From the NCBI GenBank assembly GCA_001421095.1, contig LIIK01000010.1, forward strand, positions 1 through 63,089: DNA of 63,089 nt. The letters are read 5' to 3'. Under the pieces are notes generated by a model that saw only the letters and a program-made list of their open reading frames with translations, did no database searches and was not told where the DNA came from. This stretch comes from Candidatus [Bacteroides] periocalifornicus. GTDB taxonomy: Bacteria; Bacteroidota; Bacteroidia; Bacteroidales; CAJPTX01. This document shows, piece after piece, positions 25,778 through 34,535 of this stretch (position 1 is its first letter; each line of letters opens with the position of its first letter). Position numbers and translations under genes: made by a program.

Positions 25778-26733
25778 TAAATCAGACCCTTCGTCTTCTT
25801 TTCGCCCACCTTCTCCAGCATATCGCGCGTCATGCTGTCCAGATCCCATTCGGGTTTCCAGCCCCATTCACTGCGCGCGCAGCTGTCGTCCAGCATATTG
25901 GGCCAGCTCTGGGCTATCTGTTCCTTTACGGGATCTATCTCATAGCGCACCTTAAGGCTGGGTGCCTGCTTGCGAATGGCCTCGAACAGCTTGCTTGGGC
26001 AGAAGCTCATGGCCGCCACATTGAAGCTATTGCGGTGCTTGAGCTTGGCAGGGTCAGCCTCCATAAGCTCCACTATAGAGCGCAGCGCATCGGGCATGTA
26101 CATCATATCCATATACACCCCTTCAGATACGGGGCAAACGAACTCCTCGCCCTTCACCGCTGCGTAGTAAACTTCCACCGCGTAGTCTGTGGTTCCGCCT
26201 CCTGGCAGCGTTACATTGCTTATGATACCAGGGAATCGCACGCTCCGGGTATCCACGCCGAAACGTGTATGGTAATAGTCGCCCAGCAGCTCGCCACTCA
26301 CTTTGCACACCCCATACATAGTATTCGGGCGCATCACGGTATCCTGCGGAGTCTTATCCTTTGGGGTAGAAGGACCAAACGCCCCAATAGAACTGGGGGT
26401 AAAGACCGCAGCCTTCTTCTCGCGCCCCAGCTCCAGCGCATTGGTAAGCGCCCCCATATTGATTCGCCAGGCCAGCGTCGGGTTCTTTTCACCCGTGGCA
26501 GAAAGTAGCGCCACCAGGTTGAACACCGCATCGATTCTGTAGGTATCGGCCAGCTCGCCCAGCCGTTTGGCATCCAGCGCATCTACCACCTCAAAAGGCC
26601 CCGCGGCCTTGAGTACCTCGTTGGGTTTCACATCCGTAGCTACCACGTGGGCATCGCCGTAGATACCGCGTAGATACGGCACAAGCTCTGAGCCTATCTG
26701 CCCGCCTGCTCCCAGAATCAGTATGTTTTTCAT
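25777..26733 (-). CDS. NAD-dependent epimerase/dehydratase, L-threonine 3-dehydrogenase-like
   Basis: Extended SDR enzyme of 318 residues: GAGGQIG at 8-14 binds NAD, TPSSIGAFG holds the catalytic Ser, and MYGVCK supplies Tyr and Lys. The sequence resembles the SDR-type L-threonine 3-dehydrogenase, which oxidises threonine to 2-amino-3-oxobutyrate; a UDP-glucose-4-epimerase-type sugar enzyme is the alternative. It has a -7 box at 26780-26787 and is coupled to kdsB downstream. Confidence 0.85.
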   Translation of the reverse strand: MKNILILGAGGQIGSELVPYLRGIYGDAHVVATDVKPNEVLKAAGPFEVVDALDAKRLGELADTYRIDAVFNLVALLSATGEKNPTLAWRINMGALTNALELGREKKAAVFTPSSIGAFGPSTPKDKTPQDTVMRPNTMYGVCKVSGELLGDYYHTRFGVDTRSVRFPGIISNVTLPGGGTTDYAVEVYYAAVKGEEFVCPVSEGVYMDMMYMPDALRSIVELMEADPAKLKHRNSFNVAAMSFCPSKLFEAIRKQAPSLKVRYEIDPVKEQIAQSWPNMLDDSCARSEWGWKPEWDLDSMTRDMLEKVGEKKTKGLI

Positions 26734-26779
26734 TGTTGAATTCTAATAAACCCCAATCCCGAAGAATGCTAAGAGGCCG

Positions 26780-26787
26780 CAAAGGTA
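26780..26787 (-). promoter_or_regulatory. -7 promoter box for the SDR-kdsB operon
   Basis: TACCTTTG on the minus strand, 47 nt before the ATG. No clear -33 element. Confidence 0.6.
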
Positions 26788-26875
26788 CGATTTTTTCCTC
26801 GCCGTTAAACCCTTTTCAGCTTTAAAATTTTAATCTCCTCCTTTTCAACGTACTGACGAGGGATTCTCCCAGTAG

Positions 26876-27030
26876 AAGACCTCTGCAAAAATCACATAAA
26901 CGACGCGGCACGCCGCATCGCTACTGCCTTCGAGAAATGGAAGTGATTGATTAAAACCTATTTATTCGCAAGAAGGGGAAAGCCATCCTGTAAAATGATT
27001 GAACCCATACGGGTCTTTCACAGAGGTCTC
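26876..27030. mobile_element. MITE-like element with AGTAG target duplication
   Basis: A 155-bp non-coding element. The left end AAGACCTCTGCAAAA (26876-26890) matches the reverse complement of the right end GAGACCTCTGTGAAA (ending at 27030) with few changes. Outside both ends is the same 5-mer AGTAG (26871-26875 and 27031-27035). The body contains the GC-rich palindrome (26901-26920), the CTTCGAGAAATGG module and TTCGCAAGAAGGGG. The boundaries agree exactly with those of the 13.8-kb copy. It fills most of the gap between the SDR and SpoIID-like genes; the remaining 95 nt before 27126 show nothing. Confidence 0.75.
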
Positions 27031-27125
27031 AGTAGTCGCGAACAGGGCGAGCAACATCCCCGCAGATGCCACCGGGCAGAAAGCTCTGGATTCTACGGAA
27101 CGTTCCCCACGGCGATTTTTCCGCC

Positions 27126-28313
27126 CTATTGCTCCTCTACTATCGCCTCCTCCGTGGGCACCACGCGCACGCCGCTCAGGTAAAAGGCCACAATCTCCTC
27201 CACGGTCTTACCCTCCACGGCCATACGCATAGCGCCCTCTTGGCAGAGCCCTATTCCATGCCCGTACCCTCGGCCCTCGAGCAGCACTTTATCGCCCGAC
27301 ACCCGCACATCGAACCAGGCTGATTTCAGCTTAAAATACTCACGGAGGTCTCGGAAAGGCACCGCCACACCGCCGCTGAGGGTGTAGAGCGCCTCGCGCC
27401 GGTCGCTACGGAAGTTATAGCCTCCCCTCCCTATCTGCGCCGTGCGTACCCCCTTGCTTTGCAGGAAATGCTTCCACTTCGCCAGCGGTATAGTTGCCCG
27501 CCATACAGCCCCACGGGAACGACGGCAATAGGGGTCTCGCCGCGCACGTAGGTAGTCATTGTGCACTAGCCACACATCGCCCGCGCTTGCGGTTTCGCCA
27601 CCGCAATTCGCATGGAACACGCTGTTTATCAACCGTCCGTTCCTATCCACCAGCACCTGCCCCTGGGTGGCCTTGGCCGCCTGCCCAATCTTCGGGTAGC
27701 GGAATGCAGAACCCTGATAGGCTTGGCAGTGGGTCTGGTCACAGAGGTTGTAGCCCTCGGTGATATGGCGACTCCCGTTGGCCATGAGGTAGGTGCGTAT
27801 AAGCAGGATTTGCGCCTTGTACATCTCCAGCTCCGCGTACCCCCCAATCTCGGCCAACGCAACCCCCGCCACGTAGAGTTCCTGATCCACAAGGTTGTTG
27901 GTCATAAGACGCCCGAAATCCACGTAGAGGCTCAGGTTGCCATCATACACCTGGGTTTTGCCCGCTGGCGAGGTTAGCTCTAGGCTAAAGCGAGCTTCGG
28001 GGTCCATGTTCACCAGTGCCGCATGGGCGAATACACCCAATGGCGTACCATTCAGCGCTAGCGACACCGCCTCGCCCTCACGCCGAGCATCCAGCGTAGC
28101 ACCGAATTCCAAGGGGAACTGCCGCTCGCCCGTAATGAGCACATAGCCCGCGTACTGCGGTATCACCCGTACTGCCTGCACGCTCAGGTCATCGTGCAGC
28201 GAAATGCTTACCCGCTGCCCCCAGAGGGACGGTACCCACAGCAGACCTGCGGCCAGCACCAGTACTATCCGAACGTGAACGCCCATCCTAATCTTTAACG
28301 AGGCTGCCCGCAT
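27126..28313 (-). CDS. SpoIID/LytB-domain protein
   Basis: Exported protein of up to 395 residues, probably a lytic transglycosylase or amidase enhancer acting on peptidoglycan. A signal peptide spans the N-terminus (VRIVLVLAAGLLWVPSLWGQ). The SpoIID core includes LYVAGVALAE, the likely catalytic-Glu region, and the C-terminal GYGHGIGLCQEGAMRMA that defines the family. Outside spore formers such proteins act in cell-wall turnover. The start could be ATG 28313 or ATG 28286; the latter gives a more standard signal peptide. It is 13 nt from lpxB. Confidence 0.88.
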   Translation of the reverse strand: MRAASLKIRMGVHVRIVLVLAAGLLWVPSLWGQRVSISLHDDLSVQAVRVIPQYAGYVLITGERQFPLEFGATLDARREGEAVSLALNGTPLGVFAHAALVNMDPEARFSLELTSPAGKTQVYDGNLSLYVDFGRLMTNNLVDQELYVAGVALAEIGGYAELEMYKAQILLIRTYLMANGSRHITEGYNLCDQTHCQAYQGSAFRYPKIGQAAKATQGQVLVDRNGRLINSVFHANCGGETASAGDVWLVHNDYLRARRDPYCRRSRGAVWRATIPLAKWKHFLQSKGVRTAQIGRGGYNFRSDRREALYTLSGGVAVPFRDLREYFKLKSAWFDVRVSGDKVLLEGRGYGHGIGLCQEGAMRMAVEGKTVEEIVAFYLSGVRVVPTEEAIVEEQ

Positions 28314-28326
28314 AAAATTTTACCCC

Positions 28327-29451
28327 CTATGCACCCGTAAGCTCCACCACGCGCCTCCCTAGGCGGGCAGATACCCCCACCTCGCCCATTTCACCCTGCA
28401 GCGTCCCTATGCTAGCCAGCACTCCACTCCGCTTTTCGCCTCCTGGCAGTATTGCCTCAAGCTCCCGGCGTGTATTCTCCAGGGTGTAATCCTCCTGCAG
28501 CAATTCTCGTACCGCCTCGCGTCCCAGTATCAGATTCACCAGGCTTATCCACCTCAGCTTCACTATTCTGCGCGCTATCCATATCGTAAGCCTATTGCCC
28601 CTGTACACCACCACCTCTGGCACCCCCAGCATCGCCGTCTCTAGGGTAGCGGTGCCCGAAGTCACCACCGCAGCCTGGGCCTCCTTCACGAGCCTATGGG
28701 TAGCCCCGTACACTATACGTACCTCTGGGTGCTCTGATAGCAGCCTCTCGTAGACCTCCCTCTCCAGATTGGGCGCCGCGGCCACTGCGAACTGATAGCT
28801 GGGAAAGAGCGCTGCTAGCCGAGCCATCACCCCCAGATTATACCGCAGTTCCTGCAACCGACTCCCGGGGAGAAGCGCCACCAGCGGACGCTCATCCAGC
28901 CCATTTTGATTTTTAAAAGCCTCTGAACCAACAGCTAGCGTCGTATCACCCGCCAGCTCATCCACCAGCGGATTACCCTCGTATATGGTTTCGATTCCCC
29001 TCCTTGCAAACCACTCTGGCTCAAACGGTAAAATCACCATCAAATGATCCACCCAATCGCGAAGCTTCCCAATTCGCCCCTCCTTCCACGCCCACACCTT
29101 CGGCGCGATGTAGAAGAACACCCTTAGCCCCGCCCTGTGGCAGTATTTCGCTATTCGGAGGTTGAATCCCGCGAAATCGACAAGTATCACCGCATCGGGG
29201 TTGAACTCCGCAATGGCATTCCGGCAGAGCCTCTCGTTGCGCACGATACGGCGCAGGTGGGTAACTACCTCCCAGAAGCCCATGATAGCGAGCGCCCTTA
29301 TGTCTAGCACACACCCGCTGGCCACCCGCCGCATAGCCTCGCCACCGAAATAGCGAAACTCTGCTTGGGCATCAGCCCCCACTATGCCCCGCATAAGCTC
29401 CGCGGCGTGCGCATCGCCCGAGGCCTCTCCTACCACTAGGAAATAGCGCAT
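28327..29451 (-). CDS. lpxB: Lipid-A-disaccharide synthase
   Basis: Membrane-associated glycosyltransferase joining UDP-2,3-diacylglucosamine and lipid X in lipid A synthesis; 374 residues, normal size. The N-terminus YFLVVGEASGDAHAAELM and the core LLPGSRLQELRYN are characteristic, and TSGTATLETAMLGVPEVVVY is the conserved C-terminal donor site. Only 4 nt separate it from the small membrane protein gene. Together with kdsB nearby it groups lipopolysaccharide functions. Confidence 0.95.
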   Translation of the reverse strand: MRYFLVVGEASGDAHAAELMRGIVGADAQAEFRYFGGEAMRRVASGCVLDIRALAIMGFWEVVTHLRRIVRNERLCRNAIAEFNPDAVILVDFAGFNLRIAKYCHRAGLRVFFYIAPKVWAWKEGRIGKLRDWVDHLMVILPFEPEWFARRGIETIYEGNPLVDELAGDTTLAVGSEAFKNQNGLDERPLVALLPGSRLQELRYNLGVMARLAALFPSYQFAVAAAPNLEREVYERLLSEHPEVRIVYGATHRLVKEAQAAVVTSGTATLETAMLGVPEVVVYRGNRLTIWIARRIVKLRWISLVNLILGREAVRELLQEDYTLENTRRELEAILPGGEKRSGVLASIGTLQGEMGEVGVSARLGRRVVELTGA

Positions 29452-29455
29452 CTCC

Positions 29456-29767
29456 TTACATCACTAGGCTCAGCACCATCACCACCACCGCGTAGCCGAT
29501 AGTTACCCCGAGGATACCCCGCCCCGTGCGTAGCCTATTCGTGTATACCGCTACGAAGAACGCCACCGCATCGGCCAGCGTAGCCATGCACAGCAGCCGA
29601 GCCAACGTGCCCTCTGATAGCAGGTAAACACCCAGTCCGCCCCCTGGGAGGTGCCTCAGCAGCACCAGCAGCATGATACCAAATACCACCAGCGGGAGTG
29701 GCGCAGCCAGGAGTACCCCCAGCCGCACGCTATCCCACCTCTTCTTCAGTGTTTCCTCCATTTCCAA
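29456..29767 (-). CDS. Small inner-membrane protein, unknown function
   Basis: A 103-residue protein with three predicted TM helices: about 15-37 (VRLGVLLAAPLPLVVFGIML), 55-75 and 82-102. I recognise no domain. Its start overlaps the end of surE by 22 nt and its stop is 4 nt from lpxB, so it is translated inside the surE-lpxB operon, and a role in lipid A or envelope synthesis is plausible but unproven. Confidence 0.75.
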   Translation of the reverse strand: MEMEETLKKRWDSVRLGVLLAAPLPLVVFGIMLLVLLRHLPGGGLGVYLLSEGTLARLLCMATLADAVAFFVAVYTNRLRTGRGILGVTIGYAVVVMVLSLVM

Positions 29768-30525
29768 TCCTCCATAGCCTTCATCATCGGGTAGTCAGTC
29801 ATATCCACCCGCGTAGGCACTATCGATATGTAGCTGTGCCGTAAAGCCCAGTCGTCAGTATCCTCCGCCTCCCCATCCAGACTCTCAAAAATCCCTGTGA
29901 GCCAGTAGTAATCCCCACCCCAGGGGTCTTGCCGGGCATCGTACTCACTGTGCCAGCGTGCAGGCGCTTGCCGGCAGATCTTAACCCCCTGCACCGCCCT
30001 GCGCGGCAGGTTCACATTCAGCGCCACCCCATCGGGTAGCCCCCGCTCTAGCACGGCTCGGGCAATGTCTACGCAATACGGGAGGTAGGGCGTAAGATCT
30101 GCCCCAGGCTCCCTATTCACCAGCGAAAATCCTATGCTGGGCAACCCCGCAACGCACCCCTCTAGCGTAGCCCCCATCGTGCCCGAGTAGAGCACATTGA
30201 TGGAGGCGTTCGACCCGTGGTTAATCCCCGCCACCACCAAGGCTGGCCTACAGGGTACTATGGTGTGTAGCGCGAGCTTCACGCAATCGGTAGGCGTGCC
30301 GCTCACGCTATACTGCCTGTAGGGCGTATCCCCCTTCTCCTCACGGTAGCGCACTGGCACTCGCACGGTGAGCGCCTGTGACATCCCCGAGTGCCCCTCG
30401 CGGGGCGCCACCACCACCACATCGCCGAGCTCGAGCATCGCCGTAGCCAACGCATGCAGCCCATGCGCCTCTATCCCATCATCGTTCGTTACTAATATCG
30501 TTGGACGACTGCTATTTATTGCCAT
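29746..30525 (-). CDS. surE: 5'/3'-nucleotidase SurE
   Basis: Metal-dependent phosphatase for nucleoside monophosphates, cytosolic, 259 residues. ILVTNDDGIEAHGLHAL holds the metal-binding Asp-Asp pair, and SGTPTDCVKLAL and NHGSNASINVLYSGTMGA are the other SurE signatures. It leads an operon: surE, small membrane protein, lpxB, SpoIID-like gene. A TAnnTTTG box lies 58 nt upstream. Confidence 0.96.
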   Translation of the reverse strand: MAINSSRPTILVTNDDGIEAHGLHALATAMLELGDVVVVAPREGHSGMSQALTVRVPVRYREEKGDTPYRQYSVSGTPTDCVKLALHTIVPCRPALVVAGINHGSNASINVLYSGTMGATLEGCVAGLPSIGFSLVNREPGADLTPYLPYCVDIARAVLERGLPDGVALNVNLPRRAVQGVKICRQAPARWHSEYDARQDPWGGDYYWLTGIFESLDGEAEDTDDWALRHSYISIVPTRVDMTDYPMMKAMEDWKWRKH

Positions 30526-30582
30526 ACCCAGTCAAGATTTGGGAATTCAACTGATGAATCTATCGCAAAATCAATAATGCGG

Positions 30583-30590
30583 CAAAAATA
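30583..30590 (-). promoter_or_regulatory. -7 promoter box for the surE-lpxB operon
   Basis: TATTTTTG on the minus strand fits TAnnTTTG, 58 nt before the surE ATG. No firm -33 element. Confidence 0.5.
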
Positions 30591-30639
30591 CACCTTTACG
30601 AGAACATAGGAAAACGATGCGCAATGGCGGCGCGGCTAA

Positions 30640-31345
30640 TCAGGATATTTCAATCAGACCCTTCCATTCATCAAAGCCCTTAGTGCCAAAGCGTTTAAGC
30701 GCATTACGCAGCGGTATTCGCTTAGGCGAGGCACGGGGATTGAGGCACGGCTTTTTTAGGCAAAACACGGTGGCATTAAATGCGGCACGGAGGTTTTAGG
30801 CGCGATGTGGTGTTATTAAACGCGACGCGATGGTTTTTAGGCACGACGCGGCACGCCACGTCGTAATCCAAATGCCGCCCGCATCCTGAAATGAGCTTCT
30901 GCGAAACCCGCATAAACGATGCGGAGCCCTTAATCGCGACGCGGCGCGCCGCGTCGCTACAAATGCCTTCCCCCCATATGCGCATGCTCGCCCCACCGTC
31001 ACAGTTGAGGATACCATGCCACCCCGCAGCACCCACCAGAAGATCCACGGGTTTTATCACGACGCAGCAGGAAGGGAGGGCATTCGCTACGCTCGGCACC
31101 TCCCCTATCGAGAGCGCAATAGCCAATCTCGCCAATTGATAGAAATGCGATTTTTCATCACGACGCGGCACGCCGCGTCGCTACATTCTTCGAGAGATGG
31201 AATTTCTTGATTGAAACCTATTTACGCGCAAGAAGGGAAAATCCCCCAAAAGGTTGAAACCATCCGGGCCTTTCGTCGTGGTTCCCCTTTTGGAAAACGG
31301 CGGTTTAAACCCTATTCTCCCGTTCCTCGGAGGACGTAGCGACGC
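30640..31345. repeat. Block of dispersed repeat modules between surE and the TonB receptor gene
   Basis: About 700 nt without a supportable gene. It carries three complete GC-rich palindromes (30844-30863, 30937-30956, 31161-31180) and a half copy near 31340. A left inverted end of the miniature element starts near 30892 (GAGCTTCTGCGAAACCC). The modules from 31110 to 31345 run in the same order as in 8-256, including the stretch after the right end (TTTGGAAAACGGCGGTTTAAA). The 31090-31165 part also matches 61520-61620 in inverse orientation. Short open frames here are by-products of the repeats. Confidence 0.65.
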
Positions 31346-31519
31346 GTCGTGATCCGCCTTCCCATTGATAATCGCCCCCCCATCGCCTCCTGCGGGCTCT
31401 TGCCCCCTCTGAATTCTCACTACAACAATTTTCTCACCCATTGGTTCACCGAGAGTTTTGCGAATTTTGATTCCAGATTTTCCCTCAATTTGGGGATTTC
31501 CCACCACACACCCTCTCTC

Positions 31520-31527
31520 TACCTTTG
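31520..31527 (+). promoter_or_regulatory. -7 promoter box for the haem-receptor gene
   Basis: TACCTTTG exactly, 21 nt before the ATG at 31549. A TTTG lies at 31489-31492, with a longer than usual spacer (27 nt). Confidence 0.6.
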
Positions 31528-31548
31528 CCTCGGTAAATTCACCTTGCA

Positions 31549-33672
31549 ATGGGTACTAGTGGTATACGTGCCAAACACCTTTGTGTTAGCCTTTTAGCCA
31601 TCTTCATCTCGTGTCCGTGTGGGGAAATCTTTGCGCAGCGTTCCGTGCCTGTTGCCGCGCGGGAGGCGGCTGCTGATACGGTTCGTTACCCCGCGCCCGA
31701 CTCGGCTCTCATGCGCAAGTTCGACCTCGACGGGGTGGTGGTTACCGCTACCCGCACCCCGAAGCGCCTCATGCAGACCCCTGTGATTACCCAGGTGGTG
31801 CGTGCCAGCCAGATAGCCAAGCGCGGCATATCAGACATTCGGAACCTCCTCACCCAGGAGATCCCCGGGCTCATGTTCAACGAGGTGGGCTTTGGCACCA
31901 GCATCAATCTCCAGGGGCTTGGCGGCAAGCACATCCTTTTCCTTATCGACGGCGAGCGGATGGCGGGTGAAACCGGGAACAATATCGACTACCAACGCCT
32001 GAACCTTCACAATGTGGAGCGCATAGAAATAGTGCAGGGCGCCAGCTCAGCCCTGTACGGGTCGCAGGCCATGGGAGGGGTTATCAACATTATCACCAAG
32101 CGGCAGACGCAGCCCTTCAGCGCAGCGGCCAGCGTCAAGTGGTCGCCCCTCTACGAGCGGAATTACCGCAATGTGCGCGAAACTGACGGGCAGAAGTTCT
32201 TCAAGAAAAGCGTCGACCGCCAGAACCTCAATGCCGACCTCATGCTGGGTGCTCGCTGGAGAGCGTTCACCGTTCAGGCGCAAACCACCTACAAGAGCGC
32301 CGATGCCTACAGGCTCTACGATACCGATAGCGTGGTGAAGGTGTTCGATGCCTACGGAATTACCATCCGCGAGCCACGCAATACCATACCCACCCAGATC
32401 TCCGGGTTTGCCAGCCAGAGCTACGGCCTTTCCGTGGGCTATAAACCCTCCGAGCGCCTCTCGGTTTCCGCCAAGGGCTCCTACTACCTCCTCGATAAGT
32501 TCGACCTCACCCCCGATAATAAGTATGAGCATAATAACGACCTTAACGGTACTCTGAGTGCTACCTACAATATTGCTGACAATCAGCAGCTACAGGCCAC
32601 ATTCTACACCGATGATTACTCCCGTTTTACCCACTTGGAGAAGCTCGGCGAGAATCGGCTCATCTACCGAAACCGTCTTGTGCAGCCCCGCCTGCTCTAC
32701 ACCCTCGGCAGCTGGCATGGGCAAACGATCACTGCGGGGGCTGACTACCTCTATGAGAATCTCTACACCGATAAGTTTGTCGCTGGCCGCTATACTTCCA
32801 AAAATCAGCAGTCAGCCTCCCTCTTCGCGCAAGACGACTGGGAGATCCTCCCCTCCCTCTCGCTGGTTGGCGGTATCCGGGTCGATTACCACAATGTCTA
32901 CGGGGCCAATGTGGCGCCAAAGCTGGCGTTGGTCTACCGGATCTTCCCGCTAACCCTGCGGTTCAACTACGCGGCGGGCTATCGGTCGCCAAACCTCAAG
33001 GAGCTCTACATGGACTGGGATCACCTCGGCATGTTCTGGATCTACGGGAACAGCGCGCTCAAGCCCGAGCGTAATCACTACTTCTCGCTGTCGGCAGAGT
33101 ACGTATCCACCTACCTCTACGCCGTGGCCACGGGCTATCTCAACCAATTCTCCGATAAGATAGAGGGCATCTGGGCCAAGAACCAAACCGAGCTCCACTA
33201 CCGTAATATCAGCAGCTCCTTGCTGGCGGGCGGCTATGCTAGCGTGCGGCTCAATCCCTGGGTAAAGAACCTCTTCCTCCACCTATCGGCCAATTACCTC
33301 TTCCCCTCCAAGTCAAACGGCGTGCAGCTCACCGCGGGCAGCCGAATCTCGGGTACCGGGCGCATAGAGTATGGGTACGGATTCGGTGAGCACTTCATCT
33401 CGCTCAATGTGTCGACCTCCGTGCTTGGCGGAAAGCGTTACCACGTGCAGGATAAGATCCTCGTGAACGGCACCACCGTAGAGGCCTACTACCTCTCCGT
33501 AATACCAACCTACGCGCTCTGGAATGCCTCATTGGCCTATCAGTACGCCGCTTACGCCACCCTTACCGTGGGCATCGATAATTTCCTCAATTACCGTGCA
33601 CCCATCGTGAATTTCAACAGTTACTCCGGGTCCGGGCGATCCTTGTTCGTCTCGCTCAATGTGCAAATCTAA
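31549..33672 (+). CDS. TonB-dependent receptor, HmuR-like haem receptor
   Basis: Outer-membrane active transporter of 707 residues: signal peptide ending IFAQ, TonB-box/plug region (VVVTATRTPKRL; IPGLMFNEVGFG; ALYGSQAMGGVINIITK) and a barrel. YRSPNLKELYMDWDHLGMF, followed by GNSALKPE, closely mirrors the YRAP...GNxxLKPE region of haem/haemoglobin receptors such as P. gingivalis HmuR. It is followed directly by a HmuY-like lipoprotein and then a PepSY protein, so this is a haem/iron acquisition locus. Note the order receptor-HmuY, the reverse of the P. gingivalis hmuYR order as I recall it. Iron control is likely but I see no operator. Confidence 0.9.
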   Translation: MGTSGIRAKHLCVSLLAIFISCPCGEIFAQRSVPVAAREAAADTVRYPAPDSALMRKFDLDGVVVTATRTPKRLMQTPVITQVVRASQIAKRGISDIRNLLTQEIPGLMFNEVGFGTSINLQGLGGKHILFLIDGERMAGETGNNIDYQRLNLHNVERIEIVQGASSALYGSQAMGGVINIITKRQTQPFSAAASVKWSPLYERNYRNVRETDGQKFFKKSVDRQNLNADLMLGARWRAFTVQAQTTYKSADAYRLYDTDSVVKVFDAYGITIREPRNTIPTQISGFASQSYGLSVGYKPSERLSVSAKGSYYLLDKFDLTPDNKYEHNNDLNGTLSATYNIADNQQLQATFYTDDYSRFTHLEKLGENRLIYRNRLVQPRLLYTLGSWHGQTITAGADYLYENLYTDKFVAGRYTSKNQQSASLFAQDDWEILPSLSLVGGIRVDYHNVYGANVAPKLALVYRIFPLTLRFNYAAGYRSPNLKELYMDWDHLGMFWIYGNSALKPERNHYFSLSAEYVSTYLYAVATGYLNQFSDKIEGIWAKNQTELHYRNISSSLLAGGYASVRLNPWVKNLFLHLSANYLFPSKSNGVQLTAGSRISGTGRIEYGYGFGEHFISLNVSTSVLGGKRYHVQDKILVNGTTVEAYYLSVIPTYALWNASLAYQYAAYATLTVGIDNFLNYRAPIVNFNSYSGSGRSLFVSLNVQI

Positions 33673-33685
33673 AAACGTTTCACAC

Positions 33686-34324
33686 ATGCTAAGTAAACAT
33701 CGTTTTGCGCCTCTGCTGCTGGCCTTAGCCACAGCGGGCATCCTCTTTGCCGCCTGCGACAAGGAGAAGAAGGAAGAGAAGGAAGAAGAACAGCAATATC
33801 GGCTCTACATTCAGAGTAGACCTACAAAAGTGGCGGCCGACACTGCCGATTGGGTCTACTTCTCTTTCTCAAAGGGAGGAGAGGTAGAGGGGGTGAACGA
33901 GGAGAACCGCCAGCAACGCCCAGACTGGGATCTTGCCTTCAATCGGATGGTAATCCGCACCAATAGCGGAACATCGGGCAGCGGTAAAGGGGGTGCGCTC
34001 TCCACTGGCAATGGGGATCTCAACGAGGTAAAGGAGGCCCCCGCCGATGGGTACACCGTGGATACCGAGGTCACGCTCAGTGGTTATAGTGCAGCTGGAG
34101 GTGTGGTAGGGTTCAAAGTGCCTGGGAACACAGTCCTAAGCGGCGCCATCAAGTTCGCTGGCCCACCGCCTACCTACACGCCCAGCAATATGGTTTACGT
34201 GGTTCGCACCGCCGATGGTAAATACGCCAAAATCCTGATAGAGAGCTTCCACAATGCCGAGGGCAAGTCAGGCTACATAAACATGAAGTACTACTATCAG
34301 CCAGACGGGAGCAGGACGTTCTAG
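33686..34324 (+). CDS. HmuY-family haem-binding lipoprotein
   Basis: Surface lipoprotein of 212 residues: signal peptide with lipobox LFAAC, an acidic/basic stretch after the Cys (DKEKKEEKEEEQ), then the HmuY fold core (DWVYFSFSKG; PDWDLAFNRMVIRTNSGTSG). HmuY proteins take haem from host carriers and pass it to a HmuR-type receptor, encoded here immediately upstream. The mature chain has only one His and three Met, so the two-His haem ligation of P. gingivalis HmuY cannot apply. An in-frame ATG at 33659 overlaps the receptor gene, but ATG 33686 gives a proper signal peptide. Confidence 0.85.
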   Translation: MLSKHRFAPLLLALATAGILFAACDKEKKEEKEEEQQYRLYIQSRPTKVAADTADWVYFSFSKGGEVEGVNEENRQQRPDWDLAFNRMVIRTNSGTSGSGKGGALSTGNGDLNEVKEAPADGYTVDTEVTLSGYSAAGGVVGFKVPGNTVLSGAIKFAGPPPTYTPSNMVYVVRTADGKYAKILIESFHNAEGKSGYINMKYYYQPDGSRTF

Positions 34325-34535
34325 CAGCATCAGCCCCCGCGGTAGGGTCGGGTGAATGCCGGGAAATAGATCATCACTCCCTTTCCTCTTGTTGCGTTCA
34401 CCCTTCCCTTTTTTAGCGGGCTTGTTGCGGGCAGTACCCCCTGATTCTGGAATGGGAAGGGCAAAAGAACCGGAGAGAATTAAAGTTCCCGTAAATTTTC
34501 CAATCCGTCGTTTTCCTAACTAGAAGTAGAGCCAG

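Noticed and set aside
30776..31171. 131-residue minus-strand open frame between surE and the TonB receptor
   Set aside because: Runs across several palindrome copies and has no start signal or conserved motif.
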